Shown: positions 45,155-58,700, numbered from the stretch's first letter. The stretch: 64,000 nt of DNA from Neelides folsomi (GCA_034687125.1 JAQGBZ010000097.1:62001-126000), one strand, 5' to 3'. Notes: generated by a model not told the origin, from the letters alone. Numbers and translations are program-made.

Positions 45155-45185
45155 AATAAAAAATGTGATTTTACTTGGAAATAAA
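45155..45185 (+). other. Candidate polyadenylation signals for CCP6
   Basis: AATAAA occurs at 45155-45160 and again at 45180-45185, about 180-210 nt after the CCP6 stop. Spacing fits a short 3'UTR. Cleavage sites cannot be seen from sequence alone. Confidence 0.45.
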
Positions 45186-48100
45186 CATCAATTTGTCCTC
45201 ATCCATAAGCTCAAGAACATTTTGAACTTTCCAATTTTTATAAACATTTATTTGAAGCATGTTGGGCTGTCCGTTTTGAATGTTGGAATTAGATTTATTA
45301 TTTCAACTTGGATTCCATTGGGAGAAATGGTCTGTCGTCGTGGGTTGAGGTGCCGCGGGTGGATGGGAATTCTTGGAACAAGAGTCAGTTGATAGAAATA
45401 CATAGGGGTCCTTTCCCAACCTCCCTTTTCTCCTTAATTGATTCTAACAAAGTTAGGAGAAGATTAATCTTGAGTTCCGGGGCTCCCGCCGAAAAAAGGC
45501 CCGAATGTGAAATGGAGGGCGGAGGAGAAGTGTGGAGCGGAAATTAGCCCTCAAATGGGGTTATTTATGAGTCTCGCAGATGTGGAAGGCCCACTGGTGA
45601 CTTTCTCCCTGCGACTCCAACGAAGCTCCGTCTGTCCCTCATGATTAGGAGTTGGTGCGTATTCTCGTCACGACACTTCCAGAACTCGCGAGGTCCTTGC
45701 CAATAATTGCCGCTCCCCTCCACCCCCCACGTCTTACTTACGGGAGGTTTTTCCTTCTCAGGGTGAAACCCTACCATGAATAGGGACTTCAAATTGGGTG
45801 GAAGCGGGGAAAAATGGAAGTCGTTTTCTCCCTTTCTCGCTCCTCCATTGAATGGAAATTGGAAAGAGGCAATTTCACGGTGTTTTGCCCATGAGCCTCA
45901 CCCCCATAACATCAACATCCATGAAATAAACATCAATGAGTTCAAACAATCAAACATCAACTGTCTCTGGCGACCTCAATTTTGACTCAATTAAAGAATT
46001 CGGAAATGAACGGCGGTGACTGGATGAAATCCCCATTACTTTCATCTTCTCCTAAAAGGAAATTGAAGCAGTACATGGTTCATGAAATGACAAAGTGAGG
46101 ACACAAAGATCTTTTGTTTTCATGCCCCAATGCTCCAATTCACAATTTTAATATTCTCCGCCTTTTATTGGGTTTTTATTAACAAGGGCCCCTCATAAAA
46201 AACTACCGGGAGGGATTGAAAGTAATGAGAAAATTTGAATTTAACATGTCGTAAAATGTTAAATAGAATGGGCGCGAATGAAGTTGGTGGAGCTGTAAAT
46301 CTCTTCAAGTCTTTCTTCCGCCTTCTGTCCCTCTCAACGTCCGGTGCTATAAGGGCGGGTGGGGCCGGGCGGGAATGATAGGAATGGGGTATGTATGTAT
46401 ATGGCGGATATAGACCTCTTTCCCTCCCATACATATTTATCGCACGTATCTCGTTTAGGACAATTTCTTTCTGGAAAGATAGGACCGAGGGAATTTATCC
46501 GTTCCCATTCCATTTTCAGGGAGCCATGAAAGGAGTTTCATCTATCTCTCTTCCTCAATCTCAATTGAAGTCCCCATTGAGTCGGAGGATTTCATTTGAA
46601 AGTCCCCGCGTGGATGGTTAGGCAAATTCTCCAATCACCACCCGCCTGCAATTACGGTCAATTATGAATGAGCGGGGGCTGTCAGGAGCGGAATGTGAAG
46701 TATCGATCCCAAGTCTCCCTGTTTACTACCCATTTGCTCCCGAACCCCATTAAGGAGGAGGATGAGATATGGGGAGAGGGGAACAACCGCCTGAGCACCA
46801 CCAGCGGCACAATGGAGGGTGAAGAATGAAGTGGAGTTAGTCCAATATCCGGGAAGGCAGATGATAAGATCGAGAACTTCATTGAGAAGGCGAATAAGAG
46901 GGAAAGGGAGATAATGGGAAATGAAATTCAAATAAATTGGAGACCAAATTCCTCAAATTCAAATGTCTAGTGGAGCGATAAGGAGGCTCTTTGAACTCTC
47001 TCTCGTGCTAATAACAATGGGTCGTCTGGACGGGAGAATCCTCCATGTCTCCTTCTTAAATCTATAGATCCTTGGAGAGGGGAGTCGAGCGGAAGAGGGC
47101 TCCTTTGATCTCTTCCCTTTCCTCACTTCCCGCATCATCATCCGGAGAAATCCAAAGTCTCCGCTTATAGGAACACCCCTGGTTCAATTACCGCCTTATC
47201 TCCATATGAGGATTCATTACGCTGTGACCATCAACTCGCTCCCAATCACGTTGGCAAAGGATATTTATTCCGATTTGACATCAGCCCTTCACCGAGGAAC
47301 ATCCTCAGGGACTGCCATTGTCTATACACAACTCACTCTCGGAGAGATGTTATGTAAATTGGGCCCATTGCAATCTCCAACCATGGTTGTGCTCCATCCC
47401 TGCAGTTCGGCGGTCCCAACCCACTCAACTCCGCTTCCCTTTCATCAGCCTTCCCGCCCACTTAAATCTCCCTCGCCCGTTCAACTTCCATGAGGATTTT
47501 TATTAAAAGTTCGTCGCGGCGGTTCTGGGCTGCTTAAACTTTAAACCTCTCCGTTTCTCCAGGGGAGGAAGGGCACAACAGGCGGCTGTTTCACTCTCGC
47601 AACAGGCCAATTAAACCGCTCTTCCTCTCCGCGGCGGATTAAAATTTAACTTCCTGCGGAAGAGAATTCCTTCGGATCCGCCCAGCCTTCAAGGAACAAA
47701 TTGTTTGAAATTCCTTTAGAAATCCCAAATCCATTCGGTCGAGAATTGATGAGACTGACATTGACATCGGAATCGAATGAAGGAGAAATTCCCCTCGGCC
47801 TTTCCCTCTTCCAAGCTCAAACGGGCCCGGAATACAGGAGGAATCAAATAGGCTTTATAATGGATCGTGTGTGGAGGGCTCCAGCGTGACAAATCTTGGA
47901 GCCGGCTTCAAGGACTTGGAGACCCGGTTTTAATATAAATTTATGTAACGAGGATTCTCCTCCGATTCCAAATTTTCCAACTCAATAACCTCCTACTGTA
48001 CAATATAAAGAATCTAATTTATCCTAAAGGCTCATTTGGGCTTAAATCTGAGTCGGAAATTTAAAGAATCTCTTATCTCCTTCCCCCATCTCTTCAAACA

Positions 48101-51100
48101 ACTCCCCCCTTTCATCCTTATGACGAGGACTGTAGCATCTATGTAGTCAATGTAGTATCTTTGTAGTAGTAGTTTAAACAGCCCCGCTATTAAAATTGAT
48201 GCTCTTCCCTTATATTCATCGTTGGGAATTTCATTCCCTCGGCGGTCCCCTTCTGTTTATTTACCTTCCCGCTAATGCTCTCTTTGAGTCGAGAGGTTGC
48301 AACAAGTTTGGACCACCTTCCTTGCCATATTCAACCCTTCTCCTTCTCTCACCGGCCCAAAGATTAATGAGGAAAGATATGTATGGAAATGGTCGTATGA
48401 TCGAATGGACGCGCTTTCTCTCACAATCACAATTCATCCTTGTCCTCAATGGAATCTTATATTTTAGATAGATGTGCAGGGAACTCGTAGAACTTCTGGC
48501 GGCAAGTCAGAGTTTCTCCCACACATACATTACATTATATACGATTTTCTTTTAATGCTATATGAGAGAATAAAAAGGAGAATTACAGTTTCAAATCGAC
48601 AGTCTGTTTCTTATGAATAATTTATTAGGCTATAAAAAGGAGCATTTTGCGGGAAAATAAATGCAGAGTTCGAAAGAGTAAAAATTTCCCCGGATTTCCC
48701 AAATTGCCTCCAACAAACATATATATGGGTCATAATGGCGGTCGACAAGTAAATTGGGTGTCCGGTCCGAATTCCCAATGAGCGTGGGATGGAGAATAAA
48801 AGAAATGGAATTCATTGGGGAGAGTCGGACGGAATTCGGGAGGCGGCCCACACATGAAAACTCTCTCTCGGCCTAAAGAGGAGACTCGAGGCAGAATATT
48901 GATGTTCTCCGTCTTGAGATCCAGCGTCCTCCGCCCTTCTCATTTCCCCCAATGAGGGATTGGGATGTTTTTAGCTTCGGATCACAAAACTAACCTTTGA
49001 TACTTAAAAGACACCGAAATCACTAAATGTCCATCTTTTTCAAATGATAAATTCTCTTTCAGCTTTAAAGTTCCATGAATATATTTAAGGAATTTATTTA
49101 AATATCAATGTACAAAAGAATTATGCATTTTATAAATAATTTAGTTAAATATCAAGGTAGGATACTTAAGAATTATACATTTTATAAATAATTTAGTTAA
49201 ATATCAATGTAGATAAGAATTATGCATTTTATAAATAATTTATTTGTATCCATCAAAACGTCTTGAATTTGTAAAAAATGTGTGTTTTATCCAATCCAAT
49301 CCAATTTGGGTAGATTTTAACAAAGCAGGAGTAAAAAGTAAACGGGGCTCAAATAAATTGTATGGTAATTATAATAGACGGCTCAGACGGTTCATCACCT
49401 CGGTAAATCTCCATTTCTCATATTATTTGAATAAATGTGGTGTCAAGTGTGTTGGCAGAAAGTGAGGTTTGGAGAAAGTTTTAAATAAAAATTATTATTT
49501 ATAGAGGCATCAAAGTGGTTTGTAGCGAGGTTGTTGGGTTTGATGGTCTTCCGATTCTTCATTCCGGGTCTACAGCCCATTCCTGTCATCGTCCGAGGAG
49601 TGGAGAGTCATTGAGGAGCTCTTGAGAAGAGCGGAGGTCCTGAAGAGAAAATAAATTTTAAATGAGCCTCGCGAACGAGACACTTTTATAATTGAGGGCC
49701 TATTGTCGGAACGGGAATGTTGAGTATTTACTCTCCGGGCCGTCGTGTTCGTAGGAGCTGAATGCGGCTCAGTATGGCGAGCACGGCGGAGCCTCGTCGT
49801 CGCATCAGCATCCTCGGGCTAAGGAAAACACAAGAGGAATGTCAATGACTCCCACTCCCCTTAACTTGTGGAGGGGAGAGATACAGAGACGATCGACTCC
49901 CCTGCTTCGAATTTCTATCAATCAATCATCACGGACAAATCCCGCTGCTAGCCAGCTCCCCTTCAAACTTTCCCCCCATATTGAATTCTAATGAAACGGG
50001 GAAAACTTAGCTTAACTTCCTCAACTTTCCCTAATAAATATTTCATGGCCCCGAGAAAAGAATTTGAGATTCCGTCGGGGAAGCGGAACCTCGGGCTGCG
50101 GCCCACTTTGCGGCTCCTCGCCGCCGCTACCAGCCCTTTACCCTTTCCCCGATCGGCGGGTTGGACCGACGTGCTCTCCCAACCCTCGCAGAATCATCCT
50201 TTAAAAGAACCCGAGGGCGGAGGAAGATCCGGTTCGCCGCTCGCTTTCTCCAACTCTCGCCCAATCGCCCTGTCTGACCCCAAGGACAACTTTTGTCAAC
50301 TTCTTCCCTCGTCTTCAATGCCCGAAGGGGACGGATCGTGTCTCGGTCAATTCTCCTTTCCTTTATTGACGCTAATCCGAATTCCGGTAGCTCTTGGACT
50401 CACACGGCGTCACATCCCATATTGGTCCATCATAGAATCTCATTAGAACCCGATGAGCTTCCCATCAATTCCTATCAAGGGAATTCCTCCGAACGGAAAA
50501 TGCTCAACAAAGCAGAGCGGAGGAATTTGGAACGTCGTTGTAGGGAAAGATGAAGGATGGATTTAAAAGAGTTGAGTTCAACTGTAAATAAGTTGCGTGT
50601 GTAATGCAAGAGAACAATATGATGCTCCGAGATCCCCGAATAGGCGATCTCACACTTGAGCTATTCAATTTATTTTCCATGTAATTTGCCAAAGTGTTTT
50701 TTGGTGGAGCGTCGGGGTAATGCGAGTTCCCTGTTGCCTCGTCGGGCGGTTCTCTTTTTGAGCCAGAACCGCGAACGGCAAAAGACCATTTACTAATATC
50801 AATCCCTGGTATGTGCACCCTTATGCTTTCCATTCCCAACGACATTAGTATGCTTGTTTGAGCGGAGGAGATTCCTCGCGTTTGGAGTGATTTAAGAGTG
50901 AGGCTGAAGGGATCCTCCTGTGATGATGGATGAGGAAGATGAGGGTAGCCGACCTCCCCCAAACTCCCAACTCCCGGAAGCTCCCAAGCCGATTGTGGCC
51001 AAAGAGCCTTTTCATCATCCACTCCACTTATCTCCCGTCTGCTCAACCCCACACTTTGTCAACTAATTAATTAAATCTTCCTCCGGTCCCGACACCCACC

Positions 51101-53730
51101 CACTATGTTTTCCTCACGGCCCTTTTTCCCTTATACAAAATTCCTCATGAAGGCGAGGAACATTTGTCAACCACCGTTGTAAATAAATACACGGGTTTGG
51201 TACGTGGCTCGGTTGCTTGCGATGACAGGACATGTCCCGACACTACGCATCCACCCAGGAATCTATCCCCATCAATAATATTTCCCCATTTACAGACAAA
51301 TTCCTTGAATGCATCATTAATGTAAATAGCCATTGTGTGTAGTACATACTTGTATATAAAACATTTATTTTTCATGAATTAGAAAAGAAATCAAAGTCTC
51401 GAGTGGGTGAAGCTAATATGGCATGAAATGTAGAGGAATTCCTACCCTGATCATATTTCCAGCCTCCTGTCCCAGCTCATAATTCCATCATGCTTTCAAA
51501 GTTAGGGAAATGCATAATGTATAAAGCGGGGCTGGAACATATGCTGTCATAAGGACTCTCTGCACAGTTGAGTTCATTGATTATGAGAGGAGATGAAAGG
51601 GAAATGTGTACCTGAGGCTCATCCTTCTCTCCATCTCCTATTCTACCTATTGAGATGGAGAAAGAATACGCTCACTCCCCTCCTCAATAATCTTCTCAAG
51701 AGGTTGAGAAAGGCGCTCCCTTTTTACACCTACGTGGAAATGAATTATTCATCCGACACGTCCTCTTTTGAAAAGAAATTAACTATTTATGACCTTTGAA
51801 GCTTTTCAAAGCGCGTTAGTTAAATGATATGCTAATCACTCATCCTACATCCCTTCTATTATTATTGTTGGTCAAGGGGGCAGTCACTCATTTTGAAATT
51901 CCTTTCGGAAGCGAGGGAATTTCTAATAATTCAAATCCCTCTGCTTTCAGATCTCAGAAAGTACATAAATTATAGAGGTATAAATATTAAGGGGTTTCTC
52001 CTACGTCAGTTCTGTTCCGGATTTGTGAAAGGATTCTCATTGGGCCTCGAGACCAATTTGGGATCAAGTAGAACGGATGGCACATATAGGGGGATGGGTT
52101 TGAGTTGAAGGCAAGGGTTGAAAGACCCAAAGAAAGTTCCTGATCAACTTGAAAAAAATATCAAGCTCATTAAAGTGAACATTATTAGATTAGATTAGGA
52201 AATTGGCTCAAGGAATCCTTGGTATTGAGTTATTGAGTTTTAAAGGAGCTTCGCGATTTGACTTAATTTGTTTCACTTTATCAAAGAGAAAGGATTTCTC
52301 AGGCGGGTTCGAACAAACTCGCCAGATCAATCACGAGGGGCAATAAAAGGAAGAGAAACTCCGCCAACTCGATAAGAGAGAAGATGAAAGATTCGGCAAA
52401 TGAAACATGATTGCCGGACTAAATGTAAGGAGGTTCTCCCTTGCAGAGTAATCTAATCTCGAGCCGATCTCAACTCTCTCGGCCTCCTGTCCTTATCACT
52501 CCCCTTCCACCGACAAATTCCCACCTTTGCGGTAAAGACTCAGGAGCTCCCGACACATCGCGTGATACACCCGGCCGTATAAACATTTGTAAACCCATAG
52601 CAGGCTAAAGATTTATATGCATAGTCCAGACCTAGGGACAATTCACTTCAATCCCGCTCCAATCACAATCTCTCAGAGTCATGTCATATTGAGTGACAAC
52701 GTCTGGAGGGAGATTCGCCAAACATCTCTGGATAATTCAAATCACCTTTATTGATCCTTCTCTGCCCATAGCTCCAACCATTTATGAAATTTTCACTCAA
52801 ACAAGAAAAACAAATTGAGCATCATTCATGTACTCTAATATACAAATATATACCTATTATATACAATGTAGGATGGATATGTATCTTAGCTAGTTAGATT
52901 ATTTATATTTAGGTATAGCTTCTTAATATTATAAGATTCTAAATATTAAAGGATGAAAGTACAAAGTTTTGTCTTCACATTAACCTACTCTCAAAATTTA
53001 CATTCAAATGAATGGATATAGAGGAATAAGTAAATAATTAATAGTGGAATAAGATAGTGAGATTTTTTTTATTGTAACAAAATATATTGAAAATTCATAA
53101 TATTAATAATCTGAATATTGTAAAGGTGTTTCACTTCGTGAGGAAATTATTTCGCTGATTTTAAAGAGTCTTTAAGCTTTTTAGTAGGTGCATTTACTCA
53201 AAGTGAAGTTCACACTTAGGATTTCACCTTCTTCATCATTGAAAGTCTCGTTATCTTATTTTGATTGTGGATTCATCCGCCAATGTAGAGACGCTTCAGA
53301 GGTTCATCAAAAGACCTGTTCTTCTCTATGATGGTTGAAAGGATGTAGTTATGTGGGTGAATTCATTGAGAGATTTGATATGTCAATAAATGCTTTCCTG
53401 TTAACAATTGGGTTGAATTCACAGTGAAGCTCGAAGATGTCATAGGAATTTAAAATGACGGTGATGATGATGGTGGCCCATCCCAATCCCACAAGCTTAA
53501 GCTCAGCGGTGGAGCAATCTTCTTTAAGTTTTCCCAATATCGACCTCTTTAAGCTTCAAAATTAAAGAGCTGATTCTGATTTCGGGTTTTTTCGCCATAT
53601 TGGTTGAGGTTGGTATCTGAAATGAGAATTTAATAATGAGAATTTTAATAGTCAAAAATTCTGACTTTGAGAATTTATATAAATAAGGAATATAAGTATC
53701 ATATGTACAGATAAAATATATTAATATATC
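45186..53730. other. Downstream intergenic region, no gene recognised
   Basis: Mixed composition. GC-richer patches at 49700-49830 and 50050-50400 have open frames on both strands (plus 49991-50446, minus 50504-51052), with no family resemblance. A tandem repeat lies at 49101-49241, and an AT-rich stretch at 52790-53170. Short TGTAG-type repeats occur near 48130-48170. No exon chain with consistent phases and a recognisable product was found. Confidence 0.5.
49101..49241. repeat. Three-copy AT-rich tandem repeat, unit 47-52 bp
   Basis: Units begin aatatcaatgta or aatatcaaggta at 49101, 49148 and 49200. Each continues through aagaattatgcattttat and aaataattta. The middle copy differs at several positions and is longer by a few bases. 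A minisatellite-like local duplication. Confidence 0.85.
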
Positions 53731-53750
53731 TACCGTTATTGTTCGATTAA

Positions 53751-53821
53751 GAGCCTGGGCTCTTATTAAAAAATTAGGTTTCATGTGGGGGGGGGCTCTT
53801 ATTCGAGCAGAGGCTCTTATT
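53751..53821. repeat. Subterminal repeat of the TIR element, left copy
   Basis: It begins gagcctgggctcttatta, includes aaattaggtttc, a run of nine or more G, then ctcttattcgagcagaggc. The right copy is the same apart from a few changes and a shorter G-run region. It holds three copies of the GGCTCTTATT word. Confidence 0.85.
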
Positions 53822-53880
53822 AAATAATTTAGAAAATATTGTTCATTTATATAAATTTATTTCGTCAAATTACAACAATA

Positions 53881-53967
53881 TTATTCTTCATCGCTGCTAG
53901 AGCCTTCATTTATAACATCAAGTTTATATGAAATTGAATATTGCTTCTTTAATGACAATTTAATTGT
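53881..53967 (-). pseudogene. Transposase relic, apparent N-terminus joined to C-terminus
   Basis: On the minus strand, 28 open codons end at TAA (53883-53881): TIKLSL, KKQYSISYKLDVI, then NEGSSSDEE and stop. The first part resembles the start of the N-terminal DNA-binding region of pogo/Tigger-type transposases (basic residues, Y-S, then FKL-V-type helix). The second resembles the short acidic tail at the end of such proteins. No Met is present. The likely origin is internal deletion of a full-length element, leaving only its two coding ends. Assignment rests on pattern memory, not a search. Confidence 0.4.
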
Positions 53968-54062
53968 TTAAATATTGGAAATAAACAATAAATTTAAATC
54001 TACATGTAATATTGACTTTTGACAGGACGCTATTATGTGCGCGGGATAGGGGGCATTTAATA

Positions 54063-54129
54063 GAGCCTAGGCTCTTATTAAAAAATTAGGTTTCGAGGGG
54101 GGGCTCTTATTCGAGCAGAGGCTCTTATT
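54063..54129. repeat. Subterminal repeat of the TIR element, right copy
   Basis: Direct-orientation partner of the block at 53751-53821, beginning gagcctaggctcttatta. It lacks the ATGT preceding the G run in the left copy. It merges at its right end with the terminal inverted repeat. Confidence 0.85.
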
Positions 54130-54144
54130 CGAACAATAACGGTA

Positions 54145-55740
54145 TTTACTTAATATTTATAAATGCTACTGGTATAGTAAATACCTAGTATTAGTTAGAA
54201 AATAATGTTAAATACATATATTATGTAAATATTAGAGTATACTATACTATAGGTACATGGGCCTATGGCCTGATACATAATGTGAATAAAAGGCTAAAAG
54301 CAAATACAATACAATATAATATAGAGTATACTCTAGATAGTTTGGACACCTAGTAATAGTATATAATGTACATTTAATAGTCTGTGTATAGTTTATGGAT
54401 AGATTAAAATTATAAAAAAGGTACTCGATAGTATGATATATTGTATAATTAGAATAGTTAAATTTCCCATAAAATTTATAACATTTACAATTCCTTTGGC
54501 ACTGCCCGAAAATTCATCTCTAAATAATGTCTTTCTCAATGAATATGATTACATTAACTATTTAGACAGGGTTTTTAGTAGGGGATTAGGGAAATCGTAT
54601 TTCAGTAATTCTCAAATTCTTTAAAATCAACACCGCCAACTATTATATTACTGAACTTATAAAATAACACAAAGCATTGTGAAAATGACAATTATCTATT
54701 AACTACAACTATAAGTAATAATAAATAATTATAAATATTAATAACTATCAGAGTATACTTACATAACATACATCTGTATCAAACTAATAATGTAATTTTA
54801 CTATATGAATTCTCACTCACTCGGTGCATAACGAATTATACTAATATTGTTAATGTAATTAAGGCTACAAGTTAAAATTTACAATTTACTAAACTTAAGT
54901 ATAGTATATAATATTCTACGCAAATAATTCTAACACTAATTGTTACTAAGATAATAATGCATGTATATTTATCGTTAAATAAATAAATAACTTATGAATA
55001 TCGAACATCTTTCATTACTCTATAATCTGCTCAATAACTCCAAACGATTCAGACAAGGAGTTTCTTCATTCTGGTGATTATTTTTCTTCCATGTTGTTGA
55101 GCTACTTTTCTTTATCTACAATAATACCAAAAATATATTAAATTCTTTCATTATATGTTTTCGCCTAAATTTTAATATGAAGGTGTTAGTTACAAATTAC
55201 ATCACTAACATGAAATAATTGACCTGTCTAAATAAATCAAATTCTCATTCTTACATAATATGTATAATGTTTGTAAAATTAAATTAGAAATAAAATCAAT
55301 ACTAATTGTAAAATTGTAATTGTTGTATATAAAATGCTGCAATAAGCTTAAAGTATGTTATGTATTGTACTCACGTTTTTCGAATAGGTATTGTGAAATC
55401 GGTCCATAAGGATTTGAATCGTAGAATAAACGATTGAATGAATCATCATTGTGTTTTGTTTCTTTGAATGATCTTATTGAAACTTCCTTTAAAGAATTTA
55501 ATACAAAATTTTGCAGCATTGTTACCGGTCGGGTCTGCAGTTTACTGATTATAAATAAAAATTGATTAAATTGATTTATTTCACTAATTATTAATTGAAT
55601 CACAATTTACTCATGTATTTAATAATTATCACTTTTAATAATTTACATACCGTTTATTGATAAAAACATATCAAAGTTCGTATAATAGTTAGTAAAATAA
55701 GTTAGAATAGAAAGATTAAGTATGTCAAATTTTAAGTTAC
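54145..55740. other. AT-rich island right of the transposon
   Basis: Strongly AT-rich with many TATA/TACATA words. Minus open stretches at 55377-55537 and 55026-55119 look somewhat protein-like but their splice phases do not match (see rejected). No RNA gene seen. Confidence 0.5.
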
Positions 55741-58700
55741 CTTAAGCGTCTTTAAATCTTAATGGTGAAGGTGGCAAAGAAGATTTAGGATTTTGATCTT
55801 GAAATCAGATTTTTTCTTTCAGACTCAGATTTCTGTTTAAATCTCCCGTGAAAGTATTGGTGTGGATTTAAATTGCAGACTGGGAAAGATTTCATTTTCC
55901 CCATCCTCTCCGTTTAATTTTATATGAAATCCCTTCCTTTTCCCACTGTAGATGGTGAGGGGAGCAAAAGGAAGGGTGTTGGAGAGAACCGGGCTTTTCC
56001 CACTTTCCCCAAATCCCGATTCCTCTCCCGAGTGGGCGATTGAGTGAACCCGGGAGGGATATTGAGAGCGGAATGCGTAATCCACATTCGCAATCTTGCT
56101 ATTTCATATTAACATGAAGGGGAACAGAATTCACTTCTCATCTTGATCAACTCACGCTCGGCATTCCAATTGGGAATCCAAGTTGAATAACTTCATTTCC
56201 TTCTAACCATTTATTGTTCTAATATTTCCAATTCCTTGTCTAATCCTTCTTGAGAAATGAAAGAGACATGCGAGGAAGAGATGAAATCGTAACTTGAGAA
56301 ATGCGACTCCTCATTTTAATTCACTCCCCCGCATTTAATCCTCCTCTGCATGCATTGAGAGTTACGGCAGTCGAAATTGCCTCATTGCGAAGTAAGTGAT
56401 TAAGGAATGGACTGGGTTTATTTAATTGGAACAAGATCAGACATTGTGACCTCCAAGGGTTTGAATTAAAAGGTCAGGGAATAGGGGAATTGTGTTTGTG
56501 GGCTGGAGTGAGTGAGAGCTTTTTATTTTTAAAAGGATCCCAACGAGGGAATTCCCTAATTTCCCCGTTATTAAGATCCTTTTTACACTCGGACCCTTTA
56601 TTTTTTCGAGTGTTTTCGCTGATAAAGGACCATTGGGTCTTAAAAGGTGAATTAATTTAGAGGGTTAATCAGATCTGATGATATGGTTTACCTCTTTATC
56701 CTACATTGTATGGGAGTTGAGGACAGAGTCGGTTAATCGTCGAAGGGAGACTCTTGAGTTTAAATAACTACAATCAATTTGTGGGAGTATTATGCATGGG
56801 GGATGTATGTCTTGGTTCGGCAATTGTGTCTCTCCTTTGTGTTTTCTTCAAGAGTTGTGGTCGTTGGGTGAACTGTGAGTAAAATCCCTTTGATCTACTC
56901 GGGAAAGGAAAATTTCTAATTCCGAGCTCGAATTGGATTGGATTGGATTGGAGTGGAACGGGTTATTTAATTATCCTCTTGGTTGAGAAATGCCTTTTTC
57001 CTCGATTTATTGTTGTGCTATAAAGTTATAATCCATAAGTCATGAGTGGGAGATATGCATACCTTCTCTTATACACCCCGGCCTCCCAATTTATTGTACG
57101 TACACTCTCCCCATTCTATTTTTTAAATGGGCTCCCTTCAAATTTTTATGGGCGAATAAACCCTAGCACCATTTTTATTTACGAATGTTCTTAAGCAATG
57201 CCTCTGACAGCTTTAATAAATTAAACAAGGCTATAATAAGGAGATATACATCAAGACGGAGGAATTCTCGCTTTATTTGTCGAGATCCCATAATGTTGCA
57301 TATAAATATATACATACTAGGCACTCCTCCTTTTCATTCAATGTCCATTACCGTTCCCCTCCTTTTCGCCCTCGAGAAAACAATAGGGCCTGAGAAATTC
57401 TTTTATTGGGAAGGAAATGAGAAAGCCGACTCTCCTTTGATTGGGGTCCGAAATTAGATTTTCAACTCCAATCATTTTCCCTCGAATCTCCTCGGACCTC
57501 GAGGAAATTAAATAAATTCTTCTCATGAAAATGACTCACATTGTCTTTTCCACAACTCCTCAGGGTCGAAATTTCCTGGACATTTCTCCAAATTTTATGC
57601 TCCTCGATCGCCCTTCCACTCCGGCAAGAACGGGTGGAATGGACGCAATATCCCATAGACCCCAACTCCCATTATGAAACTTATCGTGTCTCCAAGTCGG
57701 AGTGAAAATCTAAAGGGGAGAGAAATCTTTAAGTGCTTTCTTTCGTATTGAGGTTTACTACTGAACATAAAAATACATACCAACTCGGACGGAGTTAAAC
57801 ATCTACAGTCATAATGACAGCCAAGTTTGACGAGAGACATAATAAATAACCATATTAACCCCATGGGACTTTTATGCCAATCTCTTTCTCTCCAACATTC
57901 TCCATCTTCATGTTTTGAATCAAGAGCTCTCTGACCTTCACCGACTCTTCACACCAGTCTGAGTCCACGGATTGAATGGGGTTTCTTCTTTCTCCGAGAC
58001 AGCTTTCAAATGTCCCCCTTATTTGAAAAACATCGATCAGTACTCACTACCTAATATAAATTATTGATATTATTAAAGATGGGAATAATTAATGTTTGTA
58101 TTTCCCATGAATGTTATTTAAATTAATTATACATGTCAGATTTTTATTGTTCAATATCAAGTATCTTAGGATTAACAATGCATATTGATATTATTGAAGC
58201 CAACTAACATTAATTAACATTAACAAATGATTCAAAATGTAGATAGCATTAATTTACTTGAAGATACAAAGTGGTTTAATGTGATTAATGTGATCAGCAA
58301 TTTGATGAAAAAGAGATTTTCCCGAGCTTAGGAAAAAGTTTTAATAAGATTTAGTTTAGTCGACGTCGTCGTATATGCAAATCCATTATTGTGGATGGTT
58401 TAAGGAGAGCGGCAATGAGGTTGTGAGGGATTTGGGCCGTGTAATGTAAGCCTATTAAAGAATTGGTTCCTGAAAGAACTGGTGAATTGAGGAGGGCAGG
58501 TGAGGGATGAGCTTCGGCACACGTCGGTATGGGACGAGCTCCATGTGCGCCCCATTGTTCCTTCTATCGAGGGCCGATATGGAAATGTGGAAGGGACGGT
58601 AAATAGGCGGACATCGAAGGTGGCTACATATGTAGCTCTGGAAGAGCCCTGGGAGCCCCAACTTGTGTGACCTTTAATAAATAATAAAAAAGGAATAAAA

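Larger units (their letters stand above)
53733..54142. mobile_element. Non-autonomous TIR DNA transposon, pogo/Tc1-mariner type, 410 bp
   Basis: The ends are inverted repeats of 24 bp with one mismatch (CCGTTATTGTTCGA then T/A then TAAGAGCCT), at 53733-53756 and 54119-54142. They are flanked by TA on both sides (53731-53732 and 54143-54144), the target duplication of the Tc1/mariner/pogo superfamily. Inside each end is a roughly 70-bp block present in the same orientation (53751-53821, 54063-54129), rich in AATAAGAGCC words like repeated transposase-binding sites. The core holds a 28-codon relic on the minus strand. Near-perfect ends and intact TA suggest a fairly young copy. The family name is inferred from TIRs, TSD and relic. 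Confidence 0.85.

Noticed and set aside
49244-49614. Possible two-exon plus-strand gene (end near 49459, second exon from about 49505)
   Set aside because: The splice phases could match, but the first part starts inside the tandem repeat, the product is unrecognised, and two different frames of the second part look equally protein-like.
49991-51052. Open frames of 151 (plus) and 182 (minus) codons
   Set aside because: No family resemblance, no neighbouring exons with matching phases, and GC-rich DNA gives long frames by chance.
53349-53537. Minus frame containing VGLGWATIIITVILNSY, reminiscent of SLC6 transporter helix 3
   Set aside because: The similarity covers only about 17 hydrophobic residues, the following residues do not fit the family, and no flanking exon was found.
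55026-55537. Protein-like minus-strand stretches ending KRxEYNT and ELLSRL
   Set aside because: The donor after the first leaves phase 1 while the second is open only from a phase-0 acceptor; joining them gives an immediate stop.
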